NCBI GenBank assembly: GCA_002472405.1
Contig: DKRV01000048.1
Location: 35,425 to 52,467 of the forward strand
Origin: Clostridiales bacterium UBA7273
GTDB taxonomy: Bacteria; Bacillota; Clostridia; Oscillospirales; Oscillospiraceae
Direction of reading: 5' to 3'
Length of the DNA: 17,043 nt
Both the position numbers and the translations under genes were made by a program. Positions 1 through 6,893 of this stretch are shown here, piece by piece (the first letter of the stretch is position 1; each line of letters opens with the position of its first letter). The notes below the pieces were generated by a model. It was not told where the DNA came from and ran no database searches. It was given only the letters and a program-made list of their open reading frames with translations.

Positions 1-201
1 CTTTGCTGCCGAGGGGTTGAATTAAAGCGCAATAACTATTAGCTATCAGCTATTAGCTCTCCGCTGCGACATCAGCCGCTTGTAGGGAACTGGCTTGCCT
101 GTTCCGTGCGTAATGGTTTAGTCGGCAGTTCCCGGTCGGGATACCGCAATAAACGTATCGGTATCAGCGCAAAGGCGCTACTAAAAGGCGCTACTAAAAA
201 A
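1..201. repeat. Right-hand part of an interspersed inverted-repeat element
   Basis: No gene is visible before 269. The first 30 bases are the reverse complement of about 10112-10140, and the AGCTATCAGCTATTAG-like stretch matches 10085-10110 in reverse. The segment 130-170 (gataccgcaataaacgtatc) is the reverse of the conserved arm found at 9990-10010. It ends in two tandem copies of a 13-base unit, GGCGCTACTAAAA (about 171-197), which corresponds to the TTTTAG..GGCGC terminus of the other copies. The element therefore enters from outside the window and stops about 65 bases before the start codon of the first gene. The repeat relationship is seen directly; its mobility is inferred. Confidence 0.75.
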
Positions 202-268
202 ATATCCGCTATCGGCTATCGGTTGCCTGTCGGCATACCGACGCAAAAATGGAGGAAATGAATCTAAT

Positions 269-721
269 ATGACAGTAAGTGAAAAAGTCGCATACCTCAA
301 GGGTCTTGCAGACGGCCTCGGCATAAAGGACAGCACCAACGAGGGCAAGCTGATGCTCGCAGTTATCGACGTGCTCGAAGCCATGGCCGACGATATCGAA
401 GCCGTTGACGCGCATGCAAAGGATCTTTCCGACTGCATCAGCGACATCAATGAGGACATGGAATACCTCGAGGATCTCTGCATCGGCGATATGGACGACG
501 ATGACGAGGACTACGACGAGGCCGATGACGATGACGATGATGACGTCTGCACCGGCTGCTGCGGCAGCTGCGGCGACGAGCAGGAGTACGAAGTGACCTG
601 TCCGAAATGCGGCGAGACGATCACCGTCTATGAGGAGGATCTCGATTTCGGCTCGATCCGCTGCCCGAAGTGCGACGCGGAGCTTGAGTTCGACATGAGC
701 CCCGACGATAAGGATAAGTAA
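269..721 (+). CDS. CD1247 N-terminal domain protein with acidic linker and zinc ribbon
   Basis: This 150-residue protein has three parts. Residues 1-70 are a helical domain opening with SEKVAYLKGLADGLG, the signature I associate with the CD1247-type N-terminal domain of Clostridia. Residues 75-92 are almost entirely Asp/Glu. Residues 95-140 carry cysteine pairs, with C111/C114 and C132/C135 (two CPKC knuckles) forming a zinc ribbon; further cysteines at 94-101 may add a site. The function is not known; a zinc-binding, possibly regulatory or RNA/polymerase-associated role is a guess. The ribosome site GGAGG at 251-255 lies 13 bases before the ATG, longer than usual. A 4-codon ATG frame (258-272) overlaps this start as ATGA-like coupling, which is worth noting but unproven. 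A hairpin terminator follows 20 bases after the stop. Confidence 0.85.
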   Translation: MTVSEKVAYLKGLADGLGIKDSTNEGKLMLAVIDVLEAMADDIEAVDAHAKDLSDCISDINEDMEYLEDLCIGDMDDDDEDYDEADDDDDDDVCTGCCGSCGDEQEYEVTCPKCGETITVYEEDLDFGSIRCPKCDAELEFDMSPDDKDK

Positions 722-740
722 AAAATCGCAAAAGCAAAGA

Positions 741-767
741 AAGAGCACCCGCCGGGTGCTCTTTTTT
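741..767. terminator. Shared hairpin terminator
   Basis: A perfect 10-bp stem (741-750 with 754-763, AAGAGCACCC/GGGTGCTCTT) with a 3-base loop is followed by a T run to 767. It ends the plus-strand zinc-ribbon gene. Its other face, with a poorer T tract, can end the convergent ttcA-family gene whose stop is at 771-773. Confidence 0.9.
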
Positions 768-770
768 AGC

Positions 771-1502
771 TTACTTTTCAATGCCCCAGCCGGGCAGCGG
801 CAGACGCTGCATCGCGCCGAACACCTTCGACTTCATGTCGGGATAGGTGAGCGACAGGGTCTTTATAAGCTGCTTTATCTCGTATCTCTTGCTGGCCTTG
901 TCCTGCGGACAGGGGTTTTCCACGATGGGAATATCCAGCGAGTCGGCAAGGTTTATGATCTTCTGCTCGCCGGCATAGATGAGCGGACGTATCTGCGTAA
1001 CGCCGCTGCGATCCATGAACGTCACCGGCCGGAAGCAGCTCAGCCGCCCCTCGAACAGCAGACTCATGAGAAATGTCTCGACCGCATCGTCGAAGTGATG
1101 ACCGAGCGCGAGCTTGGATATGCCGCGCGCGCGGATCGCGTCGTTTAGCGCGCCGCGCCGCATCTTTGCGCACAGCGAGCAGGGGTTATCCTCCTTGCGC
1201 ACGTCGAAAACTATCTCTTTGATGTCGGTTTTAAGGCATGTGTAGGGAATGTCCAACTCCTTGCACATCTCGCGCACGGGCGTAAAATCCATGCCCTCAA
1301 AGCCCAGCTCTATCGTGATCGCCTCAAGCTCGAAATGCTTGGGATAGTAGCTTTGCAGATGCTTGAGCGCCAACAGAAGCAGCATGCTGTCCTTGCCGCC
1401 GGAAACGCCGACCGCGACCTTGTCGCCTTCGTTTATCATGCCGTAATCGTCTACGGCCTTGCGAATAATGCCCGTAAATTCGTTAAGTGCGCGTATGTCC
1501 AT
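771..1502 (-). CDS. ttcA: TtcA-family tRNA 2-thiocytidine biosynthesis protein
   Basis: This is a PP-loop ATP pyrophosphatase of 243 residues. The loop SGGKDS is at residues 34-39. C108 and C111 (PCSLC) and C198 (NPCPQD) match the three cysteines that hold the 4Fe-4S cluster in E. coli TtcA, which adds sulfur to cytidine 32 of certain tRNAs. LGHHFDDAVETFLM is the conserved second block. I start at the ATG at 1502: AGAGG lies 7 bases upstream (minus strand), whereas the ATG at 1526 has no ribosome site. At about 245 residues it is shorter than the E. coli enzyme (about 310), as is common in Firmicute members, so the exact tRNA target is inferred. It is a single gene, convergent with the zinc-ribbon gene. 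Confidence 0.85.
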   Translation of the reverse strand: MDIRALNEFTGIIRKAVDDYGMINEGDKVAVGVSGGKDSMLLLLALKHLQSYYPKHFELEAITIELGFEGMDFTPVREMCKELDIPYTCLKTDIKEIVFDVRKEDNPCSLCAKMRRGALNDAIRARGISKLALGHHFDDAVETFLMSLLFEGRLSCFRPVTFMDRSGVTQIRPLIYAGEQKIINLADSLDIPIVENPCPQDKASKRYEIKQLIKTLSLTYPDMKSKVFGAMQRLPLPGWGIEK

Positions 1503-1606
1503 GCTAAAACCTCTCGAAAAATGCAAAATTGAAATTGAGTATCAGGCCGATTTAGGGAGCATTTACGAGATTTTGCGAGTTTACAAAACGCAGATTAAAA
1601 TCGGTG

Positions 1607-1635
1607 TTGACACTGTTTCGCGGCTGTGGTATAAA
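1607..1635 (+). promoter_or_regulatory. Promoter of rplM-rpsI
   Basis: TTGACA at 1607-1612, 17 bases of spacer, then TATAAA at 1630-1635, with an extended -10 TG at 1627-1628. Transcription should begin near 1642. This is a near-consensus housekeeping promoter, as expected for ribosomal protein genes. Confidence 0.85.
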
Positions 1636-1641
1636 AATAGA

Positions 1642-1723
1642 GCACGCTATTTTCAATGTTTGTATTTTAATAGCGCCCCGTTAAAATGTCAAAGTATATT
1701 TAAATTTTTTTGGAGGCACAAAT
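1642..1723 (+). promoter_or_regulatory. 5' leader of rplM, candidate L13 leader
   Basis: The untranslated leader is about 80 bases. It opens with a hairpin, CGCTATT (1645-1651) pairing with AATAGCG (1669-1675) around an AT-rich loop, followed by CCCCG and then an A/T-rich run to the ribosome site. Firmicutes are known to carry an L13 leader RNA at this position, thought to bind L13 for feedback control. The hairpin and location fit, but I cannot run the covariance model. Confidence 0.4.
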
Positions 1724-2152
1724 ATGTCCACGACAATGCTTACCAAGGAGACCGTTGAAAGAAAATGGTACGTCCTTGACGCAGCAGGCAAGCCCCTCGG
1801 CAAGACCGCTGCAATTGCTGCCGATCTGCTTCGCGGCAAGCTTAAGACCACCTATACTCCTCACGTCGATTGCGGCGATTACGTCATCATCATCAACGCA
1901 AAGGACGCAGTCCTGACCGGCAAGAAGCTCGAGCAGAAGTACTATCGTACTCACTCCGGCTGGGTCGGCGGTCTGAAGGAGACTCAGTACAAGCACCTGA
2001 TGGCAAATCGCCCCGAGCTGGCAATGCGTCTTGCAGTCCGCGGCATGCTTCAGAAGAACACCATCGCTCAGTGGCAGCTCAAGCGCCTGCGCGTTTTCGC
2101 CGGTGCAGAGCACACCCATGCAGCTCAGAAGCCCGAAGTTTGGGATCGCTAA
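1724..2152 (+). CDS. rplM: 50S ribosomal protein L13
   Basis: The protein has 142 residues, the usual bacterial L13 length. Recognisable parts are RKWYVLDAAGKPLG near the N-terminus, DYVIIINAKDAVLTGKK in the middle, YYRTHSGWVGGLKE, and the C-terminal block ending in L-RVFAGAEHTHAAQKPE. L13 is an early-assembling protein of the large subunit. GGAGG at 1712-1716 sits 7 bases before the ATG. It is followed 15 bases later by rpsI, the conserved bacterial pair. Its promoter and leader are directly upstream. Confidence 0.98.
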   Translation: MSTTMLTKETVERKWYVLDAAGKPLGKTAAIAADLLRGKLKTTYTPHVDCGDYVIIINAKDAVLTGKKLEQKYYRTHSGWVGGLKETQYKHLMANRPELAMRLAVRGMLQKNTIAQWQLKRLRVFAGAEHTHAAQKPEVWDR

Positions 2153-2167
2153 TAGGAGGAAGAGAAT

Positions 2168-2578
2168 ATGGCAACTTATAAGTGCAAAAGACCGTATATG
2201 TACGGCACCGGACGCAGAAAGCAGTCTGTAGCACGCGTCCACCTCATCCCCAACGGCACCGGTGTTATCACCATCAACGGCCGTGATATCGACGATTACT
2301 TCGGCCTCGAGACTCTGAAGCTCATCGTTCGTCAGCCTCTGGTCACCACCGGCACCGTCGGCAAGGTCGATATCGAGGCTACCGTCCACGGCGGCGGCGT
2401 TTCCGGCCAGGCCGGCGCTATCCGTCACGGTATCGCACGCGCACTGCTCCTCGTCGATGAGAGCTACCGCGCATCCCTGAAGGCCGCAGGCTTCCTGACC
2501 CGCGACCCGAGAATGAAAGAGCGTAAAAAGTACGGTCTCAAAGCCGCTCGTCGCGCTCCGCAGTTCTCCAAGCGTTAA
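2168..2578 (+). CDS. rpsI: 30S ribosomal protein S9
   Basis: The protein has 136 residues. The body GTGRRKQSVARVHL, the GGGVSGQAGAIRHGIARAL block and the basic tail ending QFSKR are diagnostic of S9; the tail reaches the P-site tRNA in the small subunit. AGGAGGA at 2154-2160 lies 7 bases before the ATG. It is the second gene of the rplM-rpsI unit and is followed by a strong terminator. Confidence 0.98.
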   Translation: MATYKCKRPYMYGTGRRKQSVARVHLIPNGTGVITINGRDIDDYFGLETLKLIVRQPLVTTGTVGKVDIEATVHGGGVSGQAGAIRHGIARALLLVDESYRASLKAAGFLTRDPRMKERKKYGLKAARRAPQFSKR

Positions 2579-2596
2579 TCTTTTCAAAACAGCTCA

Positions 2597-2631
2597 AAAT
2601 CCCGGAATCATTACGATTCCGGGATTTTTTT
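2597..2631 (+). terminator. Terminator of rplM-rpsI
   Basis: A 13-bp stem (2597-2609 with 2615-2627, core ATCCCGGAAT) with loop ATTAC, continuing into a T-rich run through about 2631. It is nearly symmetrical and begins 19 bases after the rpsI stop. Confidence 0.93.
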
Positions 2632-2750
2632 GTTTGTAACTTCTATTTTTCTTGCGAAAAGTTGACTCATTTATCCCGTTTTTGATGGGTTGACCAAATT
2701 CGCTATATGAGCCGATTTACATGACATACGCATATCGACAAAGAACCACA

Positions 2751-2830
2751 GCATGTTACAAACTTCTCAAAAATATAAGTTTTTAATATCAATTTTACAA
2801 ACTTGATTTTTCGAGAAGTTTATGCTATGC
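2751..2830. repeat. Long imperfect dyad upstream of the AAA/DUF4143 gene
   Basis: The left arm 2751-2780 is an imperfect inverted copy of the right arm 2801-2830: AACTTCTC at 2761-2768 mirrors GAGAAGTT at 2813-2820, with about 30 of 38 compared arm positions agreeing. TTACAAACTT also occurs as a direct repeat at 2756-2765 and 2795-2804. It sits in AT-rich DNA just before the start codon at 2860. It may be an operator or the border of an inserted segment. I found no convincing promoter in 2632-2859. Confidence 0.6.
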
Positions 2831-2859
2831 TTTTTGAAGCGAAAGGTGGTGTTTCCTTT

Positions 2860-4173
2860 ATGCAAAAAACAAGCTTGCGAAAACGTGATCTCTATCTGAA
2901 TCGGATTATTGCATTTCAAGATACAGAAATGATTAAAGTTATGACCGGTATCCGACGCTGCGGAAAGTCAAGCTTAATGAAGCTGATGGCAGAGCATTTG
3001 CGTGAAACCGGAGTGACCGATGACCAGATTATCGAAATGAACTTTGAGTCTATGGGCATTCCGGATATGGATGCAAGAGGGTTTTATGAATACGTCAAAG
3101 CACGCATTTGCCCTAATAAACGGACATACCTCTTCTTTGATGAGGTACAGAAAGTACATGGTTGGGAAAATGCGGTAAACTCTTTCCGAGTAGATTTTGA
3201 TTGCGATATATATATCACAGGATCCAATGCCTATCTGTTTTCTTCGGAGCTTTCCACTTATCTATCCGGACGATATGTGGAAATTAAAGTATGGCCGCTA
3301 TCATTTAAGGAATTTTTGGACTTTCATGGCTATATCCTGACGGAACGGAAGTCACCTGCTGGCGGTTTCAGAAGGCGGATTACAGATGCAGATGGAGAAA
3401 CATATGATGTAAAAGAGCTTTTTGATGCCTATGCCAGATTTGGCGGTATGCCTATGCTTGCTGATGTGGGCTTGGAAATTGACCGGGTAACAGCTGCGTT
3501 AGACGGGGTTTATTCTGCTGCCGTTATCAATGACATTCTGGAACGGGAAAAGCGCAAGGGACAGCGAAATATTACTGACCCGGTGCTTCTGAAAAAAATC
3601 ATCTTGTTTTTGGCGGACAATATTGGCAATAACACTTCAGCTACCTCTATTGGAAACACTTTAGTCAATGAGGGACTTTTGGAAAATGGAACCCGAAAAA
3701 CAAAGCCTGCCGTACAGACGATTCAGGCGTATATCGAAGCTTTGACAGAAGCCTACATTTTCTATGAAATCAAGCGCTTTGACATAAAGGGTAAGGAGTA
3801 TCTGCGAACCCTGGGCAAATACTATATTGTTGATATTGGGTTGCGAAATTATCTGCTGGGCTATCGTGATGGTGACAGCGGACGTATTTTAGAGAATATC
3901 ATTTACTTTGAGCTGCTGCGCCGAGGTTATGATGTCGCCATTGGAAAAATCGACAATCAGGAAGTTGATTTTATTGCCACGAAAGCAGACGAGAAAAAAT
4001 ATGTACAGGTTACCGAATCAATGAATGCCCCGGAAACGAGAGAGCGAGAGCTTGCGCCGCTGCGTAAGATTCGTGATAACTATGAAAAGATAGTGATCGC
4101 ATTGGAATGCGATCTTACTCAGACACAAGACGGAATCAAAATCATTAGAGCACTTGATTTCCTTTTGGAATAA
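2860..4173 (+). CDS. AAA ATPase with DUF4143 C-terminal domain
   Basis: This is a 437-residue P-loop ATPase of the AAA_14/DUF4143 type. Walker A is GIRRCGKSS (30-38), Walker B LFFDEVQ (91-97), and the TGSNAYLFSSELSTYLSGR block follows from residue 120. The C-terminal part, with LGKYYIVDIGLRNYLLG then ENIIYFELLRRGYDV and QEVDFIA, resembles the PD-(D/E)XK-like fold seen in this family. Members are widespread, often mobile, and their cellular role is unclear. I start at 2860 because AAAGGTGG (2842-2849) lies about 10 bases upstream; the upstream ATG at 2803 falls inside a dyad. Codon use is clearly more AT-rich than in neighbouring genes, suggesting acquisition by transfer. It is a single-gene unit ending at a hairpin. 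Confidence 0.9.
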   Translation: MQKTSLRKRDLYLNRIIAFQDTEMIKVMTGIRRCGKSSLMKLMAEHLRETGVTDDQIIEMNFESMGIPDMDARGFYEYVKARICPNKRTYLFFDEVQKVHGWENAVNSFRVDFDCDIYITGSNAYLFSSELSTYLSGRYVEIKVWPLSFKEFLDFHGYILTERKSPAGGFRRRITDADGETYDVKELFDAYARFGGMPMLADVGLEIDRVTAALDGVYSAAVINDILEREKRKGQRNITDPVLLKKIILFLADNIGNNTSATSIGNTLVNEGLLENGTRKTKPAVQTIQAYIEALTEAYIFYEIKRFDIKGKEYLRTLGKYYIVDIGLRNYLLGYRDGDSGRILENIIYFELLRRGYDVAIGKIDNQEVDFIATKADEKKYVQVTESMNAPETRERELAPLRKIRDNYEKIVIALECDLTQTQDGIKIIRALDFLLE

Positions 4174-4213
4174 CTGCGGCGCTCGCAAGCTTAAATTTTG
4201 GCGTATATTCAGA

Positions 4214-4247
4214 CCTCATCTGCCGTTTACGGCCGATGAGGTTTTAT
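4214..4247 (+). terminator. Terminator after the ATPase gene
   Basis: CCTCATCTGCCG (4214-4225) pairs with CGGCCGATGAGG (4230-4241) with one mismatch and a 4-base loop, followed by TTTTAT. The stem shares the CCTCATCTGCCG wording of the hairpin module inside the repeats at 9918 and 11892 (opposite orientation), so it may itself be a member of that repeat type. Confidence 0.75.
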
Positions 4248-4275
4248 AATGCCCGAAAATGAGTGAATACGCTGC

Positions 4276-4304
4276 TTGACAACCTAACGTTCGGTAGGCA
4301 TAAT
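4276..4304 (+). promoter_or_regulatory. Promoter with operator-like dyad for the TetR gene
   Basis: TTGACA at 4276-4281, 17 bases, CATAAT at 4299-4304. The spacer contains CCTAACGTTCGGTAGG (4283-4298), a 16-base quasi-palindrome (12 of 16 symmetric, CCTA/TAGG ends). Its position between -35 and -10, ahead of a TetR gene, fits an autoregulatory operator. Binding is inferred. Confidence 0.75.
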
Positions 4305-4336
4305 GGAGCGAAAACTGAGATCGGGAGGATCGTTCA

Positions 4337-4960
4337 ATGACAGCAAAGGGAAGCACAAAGCAGGAGATATTGGATGCGGCGCTGGAGCTGTTCTCCGTGC
4401 AGGACTATGAGGCCACGTCCATTTCCCAATTGGCCGAGGCGGTGGGTATCCGCAAGGCATCGCTCTATAGTCATTTTGAGAATAAGCAGGCGATCCTGGA
4501 CGCGCTGATGCAAGCCACGCTGGAGCAATACGAGCAGCATTCCATTTTTGCAAAAGCGGATTGGGATGACCCTGCCTTCACAAAGGACAAGGAAAACATG
4601 ACACCGGATATGGCGGTGCAGCTCTGCCTCGGGCAGATCCGATACATCCTGCACGATCCGCAGATCAGCCGTGCACGAAAGATGCTGACCATTGAGCAGT
4701 TCCGTAATCGGCAGATGGCAAGCATGCAGACCAAACGGAACTACACGGACGTTATGAGCTATTTCACCGGGCTTGTGCGGTTTCTCATTCGCCGGGGGCA
4801 GCTCGCCGAGGCCGACCCGGAAATCATGGCGGCGCAGCTGTGCCTGCCGGTTTCCGTGTGGCTTAATCTCTGCGACAGGGAGCCGGAGCGCGAGGCGGAG
4901 GTGACGCGGCTGATCGAGCGGCACATCCGGCAGTTCTTTGACGTTTATCGGGCAAAATGA
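4337..4960 (+). CDS. TetR/AcrR family transcriptional regulator
   Basis: The protein has 207 residues, normal for the family. The N-terminal helix-turn-helix spans about 10-55, with TSISQLAEAVGIRKASLYSHF at 27-47, the standard TetR recognition helix ending in Y-HF. The rest is an all-helical ligand/dimer domain with no recognisable ligand signature. GGGAGG (4322-4328) is 8-9 bases before the ATG. The dyad in its promoter suggests self-repression. It is the first gene of the plus-strand accessory block and lies 49 bases upstream of the methyltransferase, so that block is its probable target. The inducer is unknown; the bile salt hydrolase further downstream makes bile acids one speculation. 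Confidence 0.92.
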   Translation: MTAKGSTKQEILDAALELFSVQDYEATSISQLAEAVGIRKASLYSHFENKQAILDALMQATLEQYEQHSIFAKADWDDPAFTKDKENMTPDMAVQLCLGQIRYILHDPQISRARKMLTIEQFRNRQMASMQTKRNYTDVMSYFTGLVRFLIRRGQLAEADPEIMAAQLCLPVSVWLNLCDREPEREAEVTRLIERHIRQFFDVYRAK

Positions 4961-5009
4961 GTCCGCAGCAGCGCCAAATACCGAAATGATGTCAGAGGAG
5001 AAAACGAAT

Positions 5010-5771
5010 ATGGAGAACAAAGCCAGCATTACCGCCTTGATGAGCTCATTTGGCAGGGCTTTTCATACGGAAAACGAAGAGCATCCGGTGTTTTGCGATG
5101 CTCTTGTAAGGGAACTGATGACGGATGAGGAATACACGGCCGTTCAGGGCTATATTCTCGGCGGCGCGCAATTTTTTGAGCCGGAGATAGTCGCGTCAGA
5201 GCAGGAGCCGAAAGAATTGCTGCGGCGGCTTGTGAATGTTCACATTGCCCCGTCGCCGCTGTGCCGCGCGGCCTATACGGAACGGGTCTTGAAAGCCGAG
5301 GCTCTGAACGGCACGGAGCAATATGTTATCCTCGGCGCAGGGCTGGATACCTTCGCTTTTCGCGAAACGGAGTTTTTATCCAAGCACAAGGTGTTTGAGG
5401 CGGATCATCCGCTTACGCAGGCGGACAAGCTGGAGCGAATTGCGCGCGCCGGCTGGACGATCCCCAAAAATCTTAAATTTATTCCTGTGGATTTCTCAAA
5501 AGACAGCTTGCCCAAGTGCCTGCTTGCCGGAGGCTTTGATAAGTCCGAAAAATCCTTTTTCTCGTGGCTGGGTGTGACCTATTACCTTTCGGTCGAAGCG
5601 ATCGAGCAGACACTGTCTGCGCTGTCCGAGCTATGCGCGCCCGGCAGCTCGCTTGTTTTCGACTATCCCGATGAAAACTTCTTTGCCGCCGCCGAGAAGC
5701 GCGTGCAGAATACGATAATGATGGCGAAAGCTGGCGGAGAAGCTATGCAGTCGGCATTTTCCTGCGCGTAG
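5010..5771 (+). CDS. LCM/TIGR00027-like SAM-dependent methyltransferase, cut short by an amber codon
   Basis: The 253 residues up to the stop match class I methyltransferases of the leucine carboxyl methyltransferase-like group: the SAM loop GAGLDTFAFR is at 109-118, FEADHPLTQADKLERI follows, then the VDFSKDSL and SWLGVTYYL blocks. AGAGGAG at 4994-5000, 9 bases before the ATG at 5010, picks this start over the longer frame from 4938. The frame meets TAG at 5769-5771 just where the family continues. The next 58 codons in the same frame, ending KAFEHVNYC..., read as the missing C-terminal part. The gene is thus a full-length homologue with one nonsense change, or a sequencing error. The truncated form may be inactive. 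The substrate is not predictable. Confidence 0.85.
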   Translation: MENKASITALMSSFGRAFHTENEEHPVFCDALVRELMTDEEYTAVQGYILGGAQFFEPEIVASEQEPKELLRRLVNVHIAPSPLCRAAYTERVLKAEALNGTEQYVILGAGLDTFAFRETEFLSKHKVFEADHPLTQADKLERIARAGWTIPKNLKFIPVDFSKDSLPKCLLAGGFDKSEKSFFSWLGVTYYLSVEAIEQTLSALSELCAPGSSLVFDYPDENFFAAAEKRVQNTIMMAKAGGEAMQSAFSCA

Positions 5772-5948
5772 CTTGAAAAGCTGCTCCAAAACCACGGCTT
5801 TCAGATCCGCGAGCTGCTCACCCCGGCGGATATTCAGCGCAATATCATTGACAGAGCCGGTGCGAGCATGAAGGCTTTTGAACATGTAAACTATTGCCAT
5901 GCAGCTAAACATGTCGGTAAAACAAATGAGATCGAAACGAGCAATTAG
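5772..5948 (+). pseudogene. In-frame C-terminal remnant of the methyltransferase
   Basis: Translating on past the TAG at 5769 gives LEKLLQNHGFQIRELLTPA, then a segment containing KAFEHVNYCHA, which is the normal end of this methyltransferase group. It stops at TAG 5946-5948. It has no start or ribosome site of its own. Restoring one codon would give a protein of 312 residues. Confidence 0.8.
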
Positions 5949-6251
5949 GATTTTGGCCGGCGTTGTGCTTCCGCGCTGTTGGCAGGACTGACGATGCTCC
6001 TCGTCATTTATAACCGCCCCGGCTGCACCGGCGAGAGAATAAAAAATCCGGATTCCTACAGTCTGGACATTCTGCGCATGAACGGAACCGACAGCCACAC
6101 CTTGAGCCTGAATGCCGGAGATGTGCTGCAAGTTGAATTTGAAACGTCAAAAGGCTCTCTGCACATTAAGATAACAGCGCCGGACGGCACGATCATTTAT
6201 GCCGGAAACGGCGAGGAAACCACGAGCTTTTTCGTCTTCGGCGCTGCGTAG
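5926..6251 (+). pseudogene. Frameshifted gene for a small membrane-anchored protein
   Basis: An ATG at 5926 overlaps the end of the methyltransferase and reads MRSKRAIRILAGVVL, the first half of a signal anchor. That frame then closes at TGA 5989. Adding one base near 5968-5970 joins it to the frame beginning at 5971, giving AALLAGLTMLLVIYN and completing a hydrophobic helix. The exported part continues with DSYSLDILRMNGTD, VLQVEFETSKGSLHIKITAPDG and ends abruptly near GEETTSF before FVFGAA and TAG 6249. The exported part looks like a small beta-rich extracytoplasmic domain cut short; I do not know its function. The frameshift and missing end indicate decay. Confidence 0.6.
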
Positions 6252-6275
6252 GCCGCCACAGGCTATGCCGCGTGG

Positions 6276-6773
6276 GTGTTCGGAAAGCAGGAAGCGTTTC
6301 ACGTTGCACTGACGGATTACCCGATCATCGGTACAAACAAAAAGCGTCTGGTGGTGTTTTTCTCGCGCATGGGCTATGTCAGGAAGCTCGCGTATGAGGA
6401 GGCAAACCGCAGCGGCGCCGAGACTTACGAGGTGAAGTCTCCCGAGCGGACGGAGGGAACCCTTGGCTTCTGGTGGTGCGGCCGGTATGGAATGCACAAA
6501 TGGCAGATGCCGATTGAACCCGTCTCCGTGAGCTTGGCAGACTATGAGCATGTGACGATCTGCACGCCGATATGGGTGTTTTCCGTTGCAGCCCCCATGC
6601 GCAGCTTCTGCGCGCAGGCGGCAGGCAAGATCAAAGAGGCCGATTACATCCTCGTGCATCATCAGGGCAGCACATATAAAAGCGCAGCCGATGAGATGGA
6701 TGCGCTTCTCGGCCTGGAGCGCACGGGCCTTCGCAGCGTGCAGTGCAGAAAAGGGCAATACAAGGTCGTTTAA
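6276..6773 (+). CDS. Flavodoxin-like protein with broken N-terminal anchor
   Basis: The readable part is 165 residues. From KKRLVVFFSRMGYVRKLAYEEA on it has a flavodoxin-type beta-alpha start, although the usual phosphate loop T-G-N is M-G-Y, so FMN binding is uncertain. TEGTLGFWWCGRYGMHKWQMP and TICTPIWVFSVAAPMRSF are the aromatic and active-surface blocks. Upstream in the same frame, FFVFGAA, a TAG (6249-6251) and AATGYAAWVFG together read as one transmembrane helix, so the original start has been lost. The GTG at 6276 has no good ribosome site and is only the first available start. Expression is doubtful. It ends 120 bases before the bile salt hydrolase. Confidence 0.65.
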   Translation: MFGKQEAFHVALTDYPIIGTNKKRLVVFFSRMGYVRKLAYEEANRSGAETYEVKSPERTEGTLGFWWCGRYGMHKWQMPIEPVSVSLADYEHVTICTPIWVFSVAAPMRSFCAQAAGKIKEADYILVHHQGSTYKSAADEMDALLGLERTGLRSVQCRKGQYKVV

Positions 6774-6793
6774 GAACGCGGCTCTGTTTGGGG

Positions 6794-6822
6794 TATTCAA
6801 CCTGCCCTTTCCGTGGTATAAT
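6794..6822 (+). promoter_or_regulatory. Candidate promoter of the bile salt hydrolase
   Basis: A perfect TATAAT at 6817-6822 is preceded by TG at 6814-6815, an extended -10. The -35 position (6794-6799, TATTCA) is weak. It would let the hydrolase and the two genes after it be transcribed independently of the decayed upstream part. Confidence 0.6.
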
Positions 6823-6893
6823 CATTGCCTGAAAAGAAAACGGCCGCCGAAGCGCATCTATCCGAGGAAAGAACCGGGGCCGGAGGAGAAATT

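Noticed and set aside
1700..2587. 295-codon minus-strand open frame
   Set aside because: Antisense to rplM-rpsI, whose identity is certain.
2662..2710. TTGACT/TTGACC boxes as promoter of the ATPase gene
   Set aside because: Neither has a -10 box at an acceptable distance.
5010..6773. Genome-wide reassignment of TAG to an amino acid
   Set aside because: TAG is the plausible terminal stop of the ClC, GNAT, plsY and TPR-like genes here, and a frameshift lies in the same decayed stretch, so recoding is not needed to explain the three TAGs.
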